The notes: a model not told the origin generated them from the sequence alone. Positions 47,292 through 57,110 are shown, counted from the first letter of the stretch. The stretch: DNA of 58,731 nt from Tissierella praeacuta DSM 18095 (GCF_900128955.1 NZ_FQTY01000018.1:1-58731); one strand, 5' to 3'. Program-made: numbers and translations.

Positions 47292-47636
47292 TCACCTCTC
47301 TTCTTCGCTACAACCTATTTGAAGGATTAACTGACCGCTGTTGTCTGGAAATCTCTTCAGTGATTTTACCAATCCATTCTTTGCTCTTGCAATCTCTTTG
47401 ATTCTGCTGGTCATTTGATATATGCTATTTAAAACCTCATCTGTATCTCCTGCATAATAGTAACCATTTTCATCACTGCAAATTGGAACACCATCATTTC
47501 TTAATTGATTAACTATTTTCCTTATATTTCTGCTGCTGATGGAAAGTTTGTTTTCAAGATATGCACTGGATACTGCCTTTTCTTTTCCTACATGGTATTC
47601 TTTTAAATATTTGAGAAATTCATTTCCCACCTCCAA
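47292..47636 (-). CDS. Winged-helix DNA-binding protein (114 aa)
   Basis: SSAYLENKLSISSRNIRKIV and NQLRNDGVPICSDENGYYYA form an HTH_11-like winged helix. The C-terminal helix (IKEIARAKNGLVKSLKRFP) may dimerize. TAGGAGG-like sequence is absent but GGAGG occurs 7 nt before the ATG. It ends just before the dam gene and is probably the regulator of the downstream operon. Confidence 0.7.
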   Translation of the reverse strand: MEVGNEFLKYLKEYHVGKEKAVSSAYLENKLSISSRNIRKIVNQLRNDGVPICSDENGYYYAGDTDEVLNSIYQMTSRIKEIARAKNGLVKSLKRFPDNSGQLILQIGCSEEER

Positions 47637-47669
47637 CTCCTCCCTTTATCAATATTTGTAAAAATAAAA

Positions 47670-47713
47670 AAGGCCGATTGTTTAACTGTAAATTACAGTA
47701 ATCAATCGGCCTT
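47670..47713 (-). terminator. Long hairpin terminator
   Basis: An 11-bp stem AAGGCCGATTG / CAATCGGCCTT, inner ACTGTAA-A-TTACAGT, followed on the minus strand by TTTTTTATTT. It separates the HTH gene from the DUF6809-like gene. Confidence 0.8.
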
Positions 47714-47730
47714 AACTGTTTTTAGGTATT

Positions 47731-47758
47731 AAAAAACACGGTCTTCTTTCCTACCGTG
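47731..47758 (-). terminator. Rho-independent terminator after DUF6809-like gene
   Basis: CACGGT / ACCGTG (47737-47742, 47753-47758) followed on the minus strand by TTTTTTAAT, immediately after the stop at 47759. Confidence 0.7.
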
Positions 47759-48046
47759 CTACACTAATATTCCAAGAGCTTTTAACAACTTAATTGAGTC
47801 TTTTATCCCTTCGATATAAATAAACTCTTGTAATTCCCTTTCTATAAAATTGGATATGTCTCTGCAATCTTCTATTTTCCTTTTTACTTCCATTGAAATA
47901 TCTTTGTTTTCATATAATCCCTTACTTAATATTTTTACACTTTCTACTGCCTCCTTTACTTCTTTATTTGTCTCAATTAATTTAAAATATGCCAATTCTA
48001 ATCTTTCTACTAATGCATCCTCTAATATCTCCTTATACTCTTCCAT
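47759..48046 (-). CDS. DUF6809-like small helical protein (95 aa)
   Basis: The start is the ATG at 48046 (MEEYKEILEDALVERLELAY) with AAGGAGGGG; an earlier in-frame start at 48082 lacks an RBS. Three long amphipathic helices, acidic, no membrane segment. It resembles small DUF6809 proteins of clostridial elements; function unknown. It is followed directly by a terminator. Confidence 0.6.
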   Translation of the reverse strand: MEEYKEILEDALVERLELAYFKLIETNKEVKEAVESVKILSKGLYENKDISMEVKRKIEDCRDISNFIERELQEFIYIEGIKDSIKLLKALGILV

Positions 48047-48118
48047 CTCTTTCCCCTCCTTCAAGGACACAATATACCACAAGTCTTAGGAGATATCGAT
48101 TATAAAATCTGTTATTTT

Positions 48119-49051
48119 TTACTCCATTGATAAACTTATATCAGATGGTTCTTTGCTGAATTGATAATGAAATTTTTCTTCATTTCTTTTAATAAATCCA
48201 TATTTGCAAGGTACTAATTCTTTCTTTTCAATATGAGCTTTAGCATATTTTACATAATCAAAATTATCTCCAAGTATTGTCCCTTCTTTGACAATTTTAT
48301 CTCTATCTGCTGCAAATCTTCCATATTTTTCAAGATTAGCAGTCTTTGGCAGATAATCATAACAGTCTAGATTTTGTGAAATATCTAAAGCATAATCAAG
48401 TCTTGTGCAATTCTCTAATTCCATTGCTGATTTAAAGTGTTCTAGAAAAAAATCCTTATCATCACAGGCCTCATCTAATAAATATCCTAAGTTATTTCCA
48501 TCTATAATTAATTCTTCTATGGTTTTATATTGTTCTTTTAAATCTTTAATATTTGGAAATATACATTTAGCATCTTCTAATCTGGCTTCATTTATATTTT
48601 CTATACCAAGGGTTTCTAAAACTAATGTCAATTCATCAGGTTCTCCAGTTGATAATTCATCTGCATTTATACCATCATAGATTTGTTTAATGATGCCCCT
48701 TTGAATTATATATCCTTTATCTGTAAATACTCCTTGAAAATCTTCATGATATTCTCTGCCTAGCTTTTCTGTTTTAATAAACTTTAAAACTTCATCACTT
48801 GCATTTTCTTTATACCTTGCTACATATTCTCCTAGAGACTTTTCATCATTAACTTTGTGGTAATAGTCAAATTTATATAATTGTTCTGTAAGATTAATTA
48901 AATCAGCTGCACTGTTTATTTCATTAAGTTCAACTGCTCCTTCTAGGATATATCTTTCTTTTACTGACATCTCTTTAAATCTATTATTAAGGAATTTTAA
49001 CTCTTCTTGATTCTTTTCAAGGTTTTCTAATAGTTCTTCTAAGTTCTTCAT
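48119..49051 (-). CDS. ArdA-like antirestriction protein, paralog 1 (310 aa)
   Basis: Acidic throughout (many Asp and Glu). AADLINLTEQLYKFDYYHKV and SLGEYVARYKENASDEVLKF match the ArdA-like repeats of clostridial elements, where acidic proteins mimic DNA and block type I restriction enzymes. GVFTDKGYIIQRG resembles GAFSDKGYIVYHG in the paralog at 49313. Starts 4 nt inside the preceding DUF4314 gene end. Probably expressed early after transfer. Confidence 0.7.
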   Translation of the reverse strand: MKNLEELLENLEKNQEELKFLNNRFKEMSVKERYILEGAVELNEINSAADLINLTEQLYKFDYYHKVNDEKSLGEYVARYKENASDEVLKFIKTEKLGREYHEDFQGVFTDKGYIIQRGIIKQIYDGINADELSTGEPDELTLVLETLGIENINEARLEDAKCIFPNIKDLKEQYKTIEELIIDGNNLGYLLDEACDDKDFFLEHFKSAMELENCTRLDYALDISQNLDCYDYLPKTANLEKYGRFAADRDKIVKEGTILGDNFDYVKYAKAHIEKKELVPCKYGFIKRNEEKFHYQFSKEPSDISLSME

Positions 49052-49320
49052 AGAGTCATACCACCCATGCCTTGTGATTGTTCCTGAGTTTTTTCTTGCG
49101 GTCTGGATAATACTTTAAAACTATCTTCTCCAGGAATAAGACCAAGACTTCTTCCATTATCCCATTTCATGTGTATGGTACCAATATCATCTACTCCTAT
49201 TACTGTACCTTTAATACCTTTATCAATACCTTGGATGTCATCCATTGCTGAAAGTAATTCTATTCTTGTCCCTATAGGGTACATATTTTTAATTCTTTCT
49301 ACTTGATTTCTATTATTCAA
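49048..49320 (-). CDS. DUF4314 protein (90 aa)
   Basis: IKNMYPIGTRIELLSAMDD, GIKGTVIGVDDIGTIHMKW and DNGRSLGLIPGEDSFKVL make the DUF4314 small beta-barrel (SH3-like). It overlaps the ArdA-like genes on both sides (8 and 4 nt), so the three are one translational unit. Role unknown; always near antirestriction genes in such elements. Confidence 0.8.
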   Translation of the reverse strand: MNNRNQVERIKNMYPIGTRIELLSAMDDIQGIDKGIKGTVIGVDDIGTIHMKWDNGRSLGLIPGEDSFKVLSRPQEKTQEQSQGMGGMTL

Positions 49321-50632
49321 ATTTTATCCCTCCCATTATTTGATTTTCAGTTATTCCCATTTCTTCAGCTGATTTTATAAACCAATCCTTGCCGCTGTTC
49401 CAAAAGCTAATATAAATATCTCCTATATCTGTTTTTATTTCTCTTTGTTCGAAGCCTTCTCCCCAGCCGTCTGAAGCCTGACCTGTTATATTGCCTTTGA
49501 TTTTCTCAAGCTCCTGCATAGTTAAGTCATCATTTAATGTAAGTATTGCTACTCCCAGCAACTCATCTCCTACCATTTCAACAGAGAATTCATATTTTTC
49601 TACCTTTCCATTTACACTGTCGTGTTCATTGTAGTAATGCATAAGACCCCTATGAATTTCATCAGGTAACCTATCCCTTTCTATAGCATCAAGGATTTCA
49701 TCAATATAGCTGGCTATTTCATAATTTCCTAGCTCCAATGGTTCATTTAAGCTTTCACTAAAGCCATAGTCATTTTCAACCTCATAGGTTCTAACAGTTA
49801 AGGGCATATATAACTTCATTGTTTTCTGCTCCTTTGTTTTAGGAATTTCTATTCCAAGATTTTCTGATAGGATATTTGAAAGCTTTTGATTATAGCCATG
49901 GTAGACAATATATCCCTTGTCAGAAAATGCACCCAACTCATTTGCCATTTTTATTTGGCCATATCTTTTAAAGTCAATGTATTCCTCCAAATTATCATCA
50001 TATTCAAAATGACCTGATTCTGAAATCATATATCTGCCATAGCTTTCAACATCCTTAATGCCATCAAAGAGTTCAAATTCATACATAGAATCAGCTAATA
50101 AGAGGAACTCATCTATAGTTAAATGATTTATATGGTCCATAAGTCTTTCAAAATATTCTACATCTCCATCCATTTCCATAAATTTATCTGAGACTTTATT
50201 TAATGTATCCAGTTTTTCTAATTCTTCAGCTGCTACTGCCATTTTTTCGGTTAGATATAAATCCTTCCCTAGCTTATTAAAATCATTAAAGTTGTTTATT
50301 AAGCTATAACAGTGCAAATTAAAACTAAGATTTATTAATTCTGCCATGGATTTAGGTTCTTCTGCAAAGGCTATTGCATAGAACTTTTCTATTTCCCTTG
50401 TAGTAAAGCTATCAAATCTTTTCATTAAATAATTTAGTTCATCTATATTAGCATTTTTATCAGCTAGTATATTTAAAAATCTTTCATCCCTACTGTTTTC
50501 CACATAGCAATTTGGTTCTGTAGTCATTTCTATTCCTAAATCATTGCATATCTCCTATAATTCTACTTCCTCCATAGGAAACCATATGGTTTTCCTTTTA
50601 TTATCATTTGATTTTTTAATTGTAATATTCAA
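49313..50632 (-). pseudogene. ArdA-like antirestriction protein, paralog 2, with in-frame TAG near the start
   Basis: The natural start is a TTG at about 50632 after GGAGG (NITIKKSNDNKRKTIWFPME). After EEVEL comes TAG, then the same frame continues EICNDLGIEMTTEPNCYVEN with over 400 codons: NIDELNYLMKRFDSFTTREI, SMAELINLSFNLHCYSLINN and DVESYGRYMISESG. An internal ATG (50527) could restart translation and give 404 aa, losing about 35 residues. The C-terminal 150 residues (ISFWNSGKDWFIKSAEEMGI) form a separate domain. Confidence 0.7.
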
Positions 50633-50647
50633 TTTCAATCCTCCATT

Positions 50648-51330
50648 CTATTTAGTAATTAAAAATAACTCTGCACCATATCTATTGATTAAGGCAGAGT
50701 TAATAATTGCTTTAAAGGTCATATCATTGATTAATTCTTTATCTGCAAGTTCACTAATTTTAATAAACTCCTTCCCAGTTGATATGGTTCTTGCAGTTTG
50801 ATATAGGGCATAAGCTTCAGTATCTATTTCTTTTAGACAGATTTGTTTAAGGTCAAACTTATTAATCTTTAGTATTGTTTCTGAATTTCTCCATAGGTTT
50901 TCATCTACAGTTAGGAGAAAAAGAATAGCAATGTATCTAGGAGATACACCATAGATATTAAGATCTTGTTTATTAAATTCATTATAGAATCTTTCTTTAT
51001 GCTTATGATTTATAAATATTTCCCCTTTGAAGTTATTTGTTAGAAGCTTTAGTCTATCTTTTAAAGAATAGTCTTTTATTTTTCCAAAACATTCTTTTAC
51101 TAAATCTTTATATCTACATCTATCCACATTGAACAGGATATCAGAATGAATGTATCCACCACAATCATTGCATATATTACTAATATTAATCATATTGAAA
51201 TTGCAGTCTTTCCCACCTTCCTTACAATTAACATAATTGTTAATGACTATACCACTTCTCCTTGATTGGAAATTTGGAACTACATGCACTAGTTCTGTAT
51301 TCCTTCTAGTGATGTACCATACATAAATAA
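50648..51330 (-). CDS. DUF6075-like protein, N-terminus probably cut by an IS remnant
   Basis: The frame is open from the IS110 remnant boundary (51331) without a good ATG; GTG at 51289 is possible. CKEGGKDCNF and NICNDCGGYIHSDIL look like zinc-binding pairs. The C-terminal part, FINHKHKERFYNEFNKQDLN, ISPRYIAILFLLTVDENLWRN-like and LCLKEIDTEAYALYQTART, matches DUF6075. Its stop lies 16 nt before the ArdA-like start. The IS110 remnant upstream probably removed the promoter and the first codons. Confidence 0.55.
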
Positions 51331-51331
51331 G

Positions 51332-51859
51332 ATTGTCTCTTTTTTTATTTCTTTGTATACATCAGTAACAATGCCTATGGTTTAATGATGGTAAAAAACC
51401 ATTAAGGAAAATTCTACTCATTCCTGTTTGAACTTTTTAAATAGTATTCCTGATATTGGTCTTGCATATATGGACCCAATATCAACCTGGAGATTATCAA
51501 GATCTCAATACAAAATTAATTCCTTCAAGCAACAAATACATAAAATATTATTTCTTGGAAATCTTGGATAAGTTATACATACATGATACCGAATTCAAGC
51601 GTTACTATCACTCCAAATTTAAATAACTCCCGAAACATCAACACAAACGTACCTTCGCACTTACTGCAAGAAAATTACTTCCATTGTTTTACTCACTACT
51701 AAGTTATATACCACCTACTAATAGGTAGTAGGTTTCTTTAACGCCTTCAAAAATTTGTAGCTTTCTAAAGTCTTATTAAAGCACGGTCTTTTTTAGCAAT
51801 ACCATACATATTTCCTTCAATTTTTAACTATTTATGTCTTGACATATTACTGCTAGACT
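51332..51859 (+). mobile_element. IS110 remnant, internally deleted relative of the 23.5-kb copy
   Basis: The first roughly 85 nt match the left end of the intact IS110 (ATTGTCTCTTTTTTT to CCATTAAGGAAA), and the last roughly 430 nt match its transposase end and right end (GCACTTACTGCAAGAAAA, CGCCTTCAAAAATTTG, TATGTCTTGACATATT). About 1.1 kb between is gone and many point changes and stops fill the coding part. It is too degraded to transpose. Confidence 0.85.
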
Positions 51860-51883
51860 CTCTTTCTGTTTTTAGGCATAAAA

Positions 51884-51929
51884 AATGGTGAAGTTTACTT
51901 GGTCTTAATTCCCCTAAAACTTCGCCATT
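51884..51929 (-). terminator. Hairpin terminator next to the IS110 remnant
   Basis: A 13-bp stem with one G-T pair, AATGGTGAAGTTT / AAACTTCGCCATT, followed on the minus strand by TTTTTTATG. It lies 160 nt past the small membrane protein gene. Confidence 0.7.
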
Positions 51930-52089
51930 CATATTTTATTATTAAGTTTTTTTTAAATTTATATAAAAATAAATGTATTGGAATTTTTATATTCTAATAC
52001 ACTTACGATTTGTATTTTAAATCTCTATAAGCATTATTTTTAAATTGTCAGTTGCGCATAATATAAAGAATACATCATTATAAAAGAAA

Positions 52090-52374
52090 TTATTCTTTAT
52101 TTTTTAGTTCTAAAAGTATAGGTGTTATATTAAGTACAATAGATATAATCGTCAAAACCCATAACGTCATTTCCATACCAGGTACTACATCTAATAAAGC
52201 CGACCAATCTTTCACTTTTACCCACCCAGATACAAGACTGTATTCTGAACAAAGTGTTAATGCTGTAAATGATAATCCTATTGCCATAACAAGTTTATAA
52301 TCCTTTCCCGCTTTATACATATAAAGATTTATAAAAGTTGCTACTATAGCAATAACCCCTAATATTATCGACAT
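52090..52374 (-). CDS. Small membrane protein (94 aa)
   Basis: Three hydrophobic helices: ILGVIAIVATFINLYMY, LVMAIGLSFTALTLCSEYSL and EMTLWVLTIISIVLNITPI, with KVKDWSALLDVVPG in a loop. GGAGGTGTAATT precedes the ATG. No family recognised. It stands alone between the IS remnant and the ABC transporter and ends at a hairpin. Confidence 0.65.
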   Translation of the reverse strand: MSIILGVIAIVATFINLYMYKAGKDYKLVMAIGLSFTALTLCSEYSLVSGWVKVKDWSALLDVVPGMEMTLWVLTIISIVLNITPILLELKNKE

Positions 52375-52701
52375 AATTACACCTCCATTATATTTTTATT
52401 TATGTCGCGTAAATCTACTAATGTTCATTTATAGTATATAATTCACCTACCATAATAGCAACCAAACTTAACCATTTACTAATAAAGATGTCACTTAGAT
52501 ATGTTATTTAACGCAGATTCTCATAATTATAAAAATTAACGCTTAAATATGCTAAATTATAATTTAAAAATAACTATGATAGAAAACTTCCCTATAAATT
52601 GAAACTATAATTTTCTTAGTTGAACTCCAAATTTATAATAACACGCTAATGTCTTTTCTCAGTTTATTTATGTTTTTAGACACTATAATAATTCAATGCC
52701 T
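52375..52701. other. Intergenic region, nothing recognised
   Basis: AT-rich, no ORF with RBS. It must hold the promoter of the small membrane protein gene, but no clear -35/-10 pair stands out. Confidence 0.35.
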
Positions 52702-54429
52702 TTAATCATTAGATACTTCTTTTATTCCTACACCATATGTACTTTCCCCTTCAATAGTATACAAACTATAGAAATATTTCTTCCTGTCCATAAGATCGTC
52801 AAATGTCCCTATTTCTTTGATTTCTCCGTCTTTTATTACAATTATACCGTCATATTTTTCCAGTATATTTTTTATAAGTTTATGAGTTACTACTAAAGTA
52901 GTAAGCTCATCAATGTCTATTAAAGATTTTTCTATTTTATATGTAGTTTCATTGTCCAATGATGAAGTGGCTTCATCTAATACCAAAATTGGGGTACCTT
53001 TGATTAAAGCCCTTGCTATTGCAAGCCTCTGCCTTTCTCCTCCGGATAAATTACAACCGCTTTCTCCTACTTTTGTATCCAATCCGTTGTTTAAAGAATT
53101 GACAAACAAACTCAATCCTGACTTTTCAATAATATCATTTATATGCTCATCGGAATAATCTTTAAATAAAACTATATTATTTTTTACGTTGGAATCAAAT
53201 ATAAACACTTCCTGCTGTATTACAGAAACCATTTCATATAAAGAATCAGGTCTTATATGCCTTATGTCCGTTCCGTCTATAGTGATTTCTCCTTTGAATT
53301 CCTCAAAATATCCTAAAAGCAACTTTAGAATTGTACTTTTCCCGCTTCCGCTAGGTCCTACTATGGCATATTTCTCTCCTTTTTTAACAGAAAAACTAAT
53401 ATTCTTGAGAATATCTTTGTCTTCATTATAGGTAAAACTAACATTCTTGAATTTAATTTCATCACACAATACGTCTTTTTCGATTCCTTTTCCTTTGTCT
53501 GCATTAGAAGATAATAAATCTTTAAACTTATTACTGATTTGTTTTATTGATTTTATTTTATTAATGTCTTCTGAAAAAACCCTTAAAGGATTTACTATAT
53601 AATTCATTAACTGAACAGAAGCCATCATCGATCCTACTGTTAACTTTCCTTTTATAACCATATATGTTCCAAATATAATTACTACCAAAAACATCATAAA
53701 TCCCGATATTGATGATAAATTGGTTACAAGAGAACTAAAAACTTTAAACCTGTATTTAGTCATTTCAACTTCTTTATTGGAATTCTTATATTCTTCTTTA
53801 ATCTTATCTTCTATATTAAAACTTTTTATAACTTCATAGCCACTCAAATATTCCTTCATGGATGCAGTAAATTTACTTAAAGAATCGGAAAAATCTTTTC
53901 TGTACAGGGAAACCTTTTTGCCGAACAGATTAGGTATTATAATGGGTAAAATGCCAACTACTATTACAATCACCAATAAATAAGGACTCATAATCACTAC
54001 GGCTATGGTTGCCAAAACAAATCTAAAACTCTGATATACCATATCCAAAACAGTACTAAAATAATCCTGCTCCAACATTGTCAGATCATTTGTAAACATT
54101 GATATGTAGTATGATATATTGTTTTCTCTGAAATCCATTATGTTTTTTTCTATGAGTCTTTTAAATAAATCTCCCTTGAAATTCAAAAAAGTTTTCTGTA
54201 TATACTTTGCCTTCATGATATCCGATAAATAATTTACTAAAAAAGAAAATATCACAAATATAACGGAATAAATTAAAATTTCATTAAAATTACCTAAATT
54301 CTTATTTACTCCGGTATCTACAATTATCTTTAATCCTGCTGCTAACAGAATATCCATTAATGTTATTATAAATAACAATATTATATTAACTACCAGCAAA
54401 CCCTTGTATTTATATATATACTTTTTCAT
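52702..54429 (-). CDS. ABC transporter, fused permease-ATPase (exporter type)
   Basis: 575 aa: six membrane helices in residues 1-310 (IILLFIITLMDILLAAGLKI onwards) and an ATPase with Walker A GPSGSGKST, Q-loop VIQQEVFIFD, signature NLSGGERQRLAIARAL and Walker B ILVLDEATSS. Half-transporters like this usually homodimerize and export lipids, drugs or peptides. There is no N-terminal C39 peptidase. A lantibiotic or bacteriocin exporter would be the guess, but no precursor gene was found nearby. Confidence 0.9.
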   Translation of the reverse strand: MKKYIYKYKGLLVVNIILLFIITLMDILLAAGLKIIVDTGVNKNLGNFNEILIYSVIFVIFSFLVNYLSDIMKAKYIQKTFLNFKGDLFKRLIEKNIMDFRENNISYYISMFTNDLTMLEQDYFSTVLDMVYQSFRFVLATIAVVIMSPYLLVIVIVVGILPIIIPNLFGKKVSLYRKDFSDSLSKFTASMKEYLSGYEVIKSFNIEDKIKEEYKNSNKEVEMTKYRFKVFSSLVTNLSSISGFMMFLVVIIFGTYMVIKGKLTVGSMMASVQLMNYIVNPLRVFSEDINKIKSIKQISNKFKDLLSSNADKGKGIEKDVLCDEIKFKNVSFTYNEDKDILKNISFSVKKGEKYAIVGPSGSGKSTILKLLLGYFEEFKGEITIDGTDIRHIRPDSLYEMVSVIQQEVFIFDSNVKNNIVLFKDYSDEHINDIIEKSGLSLFVNSLNNGLDTKVGESGCNLSGGERQRLAIARALIKGTPILVLDEATSSLDNETTYKIEKSLIDIDELTTLVVTHKLIKNILEKYDGIIVIKDGEIKEIGTFDDLMDRKKYFYSLYTIEGESTYGVGIKEVSND

Positions 54430-54825
54430 ATTAAGTTATCCCCTAACTTTAAATAAAATCCACAAATGCTTTAATTATCATAATATTCTACATCAATATT
54501 TATTTTAACAAGTTTAAAATTTCAATTTTACTTATAAATTTGTGATATTGAATAAATACTAATTTTCTTTAAATATTTTGGTCTTACTAGCATTTCAAGA
54601 TTGTATTTTATAAGTTGTTTTGATAAAATCATCAAATATTCCTTTTTGTAATTCTCCAATTTTTTCCAATACTAAATATAATATAGATGCTATTTATTGC
54701 GTATTTTTGAGTATGGTGATATACCAATATCTGTTTCCGTTTATTGGTATATTTAGCTAAGGTGCCTTAAATACTACTACAAAATGTAAGATCAAAAAAG
54801 CTATTTGTCTTGCCTAAAATATATA
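54430..54825. other. Intergenic region with a palindrome at 54719-54752
   Basis: A perfect 11-bp inverted repeat ATATACCAATA / TATTGGTATAT with a 12-nt centre. There is no T tract, so it may be an operator for a regulator of the ABC transporter or the end of the upstream gene. The rest is AT-rich without genes. Confidence 0.4.
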
Positions 54826-55749
54826 TTAACCTACAATAAAAATTGGCAAATATAAGCCAGAATCGTTAATCTTAACTTCCTTAACGGTTGTGCTGGATGA
54901 GTATATCACGAAAAATATTTTATGGTTAATTCTGTCAAACAAAATATCATAAGGACCTATAGTGAATTTATAAAATCTTGATACCTCACCAATATACATC
55001 ATTCTATCTATTTCCTTTTGTATACTTTTAAAATCATCGTCAAGTTGATTAGGGTTTTCATTTAAATTCACAAGATTTTCCCTCAGAGTTTTTGAAAAGT
55101 TTTCCAGCCTTTTAAGACATATTTCCTGTGTTTTTTTCATAGCTTCTTCTGATGTTATTGAATCTCTAAAATCATATTTTTCATCAATTATGACATTTGC
55201 AAAATTTCTAACTATGGTGTCGACATGAGATACTGGTATCTGTGTATCATAGTAGTATGTGAACTCAGGAGATATTCTTGGGGAATAATGCACCGTAGCA
55301 TCTAAGTTTTCTGCAACGAATCTTAACGGCACATACGTTAAGTCTTTATATATTATCGCTGGATAATCTAAATCAATTTCTATCCCGTTGACAGAAGCAA
55401 CATTGCTATCAATCGTCAGAACAATCTCGTTTTGAGATTTTGTAATGTTAACTAACCTATTACTCCCGTTCCAATCCACAGAAGCACCTAATTCCTGAGC
55501 GATTAACCTTACAGGTACCAATGCCTTGTCACTTCTAATAATTATTTCATAATCAGTTATTATGGTTCCGTTCAAAAATAAGAGCGTAGAATATTCGTTC
55601 AAATCAACTTCATTGCCATTTGGTAAAATAATTCTATCTGCGTATGTTGCTGTAGGATTCCCTTTTTCTACATACGAAGCGTTTACAAGACTGACATTTA
55701 TACTAAGAATTAAAATTGTCATAATTAAGCATGCAACAACTTTTTTCAT
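54826..55749 (-). CDS. Secreted protein with copper amine oxidase N-terminal-like domain (307 aa)
   Basis: The start is the ATG at 55749 (MKKVVACLIMTILILSINVS) with GGAGGTAGTATTT. Signal peptide at 1-25. LVPVRLIAQELGASVDWNGS, LVNITKSQNEIVLTIDSNVA and YVPLRFVAENLDATVHYS are the repeats of the copper amine oxidase N-domain widely used in clostridial surface proteins. The C-terminal half (FANVIIDEKYDFRDSITSEE onwards) is unassigned. No catalytic oxidase part is present, so an adhesive or structural role outside the cell is likely. Confidence 0.82.
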   Translation of the reverse strand: MKKVVACLIMTILILSINVSLVNASYVEKGNPTATYADRIILPNGNEVDLNEYSTLLFLNGTIITDYEIIIRSDKALVPVRLIAQELGASVDWNGSNRLVNITKSQNEIVLTIDSNVASVNGIEIDLDYPAIIYKDLTYVPLRFVAENLDATVHYSPRISPEFTYYYDTQIPVSHVDTIVRNFANVIIDEKYDFRDSITSEEAMKKTQEICLKRLENFSKTLRENLVNLNENPNQLDDDFKSIQKEIDRMMYIGEVSRFYKFTIGPYDILFDRINHKIFFVIYSSSTTVKEVKINDSGLYLPIFIVG

Positions 55750-55847
55750 AAATACTACCTCCAATTATTTTGTCTATCATTTAAAAAGCAATCCATAATA
55801 TTAAGTTACTTGGTTTCCTTGGGTATTATTCCAATTTCCTTATTATT

Positions 55848-56400
55848 TCAGTATTCTGCTACATGGTAAATAGAACTTAAATTTTTTAAAAGCAGGGTCA
55901 TTGGATGTTTGAAGAAGTATTTCTCTGCCAGATTTTTCACATCAGAGTGATCAGTGTAGGAAACACTTGATTCATCCTCATCAGTAACTAATCCAACATG
56001 ACTCTTACTTGTATTATATATTATTGAGCCTGCAAATGCTTTAGTCCAGCTACTTTCTTCGTAAAAGTAACCCTTATCAAACATATATGGAGCTATTCCA
56101 CCATTATTATTGTATCCTGTTCTAAACCAATTTATATATTTAAAAGCTCCTATAATAGAACCATTAGAATGGTGAACCCATTTACAGCTTATGTCTTCTG
56201 GCTAATCACTTCCTCAACGGCTTTATAGCCATTATCAAAAGTCATCTATCATTATCCTTCCCTTCCAGCTCGTCAATGTTTACAAGCCTATCAGTCCCTA
56301 CAATTTTCTCTTCGTTAATATCATATGTGAAATTTTGAAAAATATATGAATCTCCACATGTATCAACTAATTGATTTTGAGATTAATTGTTCTGTATCTT
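55848..56400 (-). pseudogene. Decayed amidase_6-like secreted protein
   Basis: Frames that fit together: VDTCGDSYIFQNFTYDINEE (56270-56400), FDNGYKAVEEVISQK (about 56210-56260), then WVHHSNGSIIGAFKYINWFR and GSIIYNTSKSHVGLVTDEDE, SSVSYTDHSDVK (55848-56200). The last part resembles the amidase_6 cysteine/histidine core region G-D-I-x-x-x-x-x-x-H-x-x-x-V-T. At least two frameshifts and a TAG interrupt it. No start codon found. Confidence 0.55.
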
Positions 56401-56447
56401 GTCTAGTAATATGGTTCTAAAGATATTTAATAGTATTGCTCATTTTT

Positions 56448-57110
56448 TTACTTATTTAAAAGTTCATATTCGTATTTTTCAAGTTTTTCAAAAACACCAT
56501 TAATCCATTCTTGGTCGTCCCATAACTCTGGATTATCAAGTTTTCTAACCTTATGGTGACCCGTTACAATGGTATCTATACCATCCTTGTTCCCAAAATA
56601 TAAATCAACAATTTTTAATGACTTTTTTAAAGATTGAACTAGCATTTTGCAACTCATTCCAGATCCTTGGTTAGAAAAATATAAGTTTAAGTAGCAAAGA
56701 TTTTCATTAAGAATACTGAACTCTAATTCATTAAATTCATTTTCCAAACCGAAAATCACACCATTTCCACCCTTTAACTCCTTCTTTTGCTCCAATTCTA
56801 ACATCTTATTTACAAATTTAAGTAAGTTTTCATTTGAGATATAATTTTCAAATGATACTCTTTCTTGTTCTGCAACAGCTCCAGTATAAAGATTTACAAA
56901 AGCTTTCCCAAAGTTCACAATGGTTTCGTAATCATAATCACTAATTTGATCTTCTTTAATTAAAAATTTTTGATTAGCCAAATCACTTAATATTTCTGCT
57001 ACTGAGTTCTTTGGCGGTTCAAAAAAAGCTTCTCTATTTGGTATCGATTCTATGGAATTTTCTTTTATTTGAGTTTTATTTGGTTTATTCACTTTTTGAG
57101 AACAACCCAC
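56448..57110 (-). CDS. Putative lipoprotein, 5' end uncertain (220 aa)
   Basis: The open frame from GTG 57110 reads GCSQKVNKPNKTQIKENS; upstream in the same frame are FITAVDKLSLGIVVLVLFAL and the lipobox LVGC, a normal lipoprotein signal, but no ATG heads it (ATT or ATA near 57172). The mature part is helical and acidic (ENYISNENLLKFVNKMLELE, EFNELEFSILNENLCYLNLY). No family recognised. Start-codon loss would stop secretion, so the gene may be decaying. Confidence 0.5.
   Translation of the reverse strand: MGCSQKVNKPNKTQIKENSIESIPNREAFFEPPKNSVAEILSDLANQKFLIKEDQISDYDYETIVNFGKAFVNLYTGAVAEQERVSFENYISNENLLKFVNKMLELEQKKELKGGNGVIFGLENEFNELEFSILNENLCYLNLYFSNQGSGMSCKMLVQSLKKSLKIVDLYFGNKDGIDTIVTGHHKVRKLDNPELWDDQEWINGVFEKLEKYEYELLNK

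Noticed and set aside
52702-54429. Bacteriocin exporter with leader peptidase
   Set aside because: No C39 peptidase domain and no double-glycine precursor peptide gene could be seen nearby.
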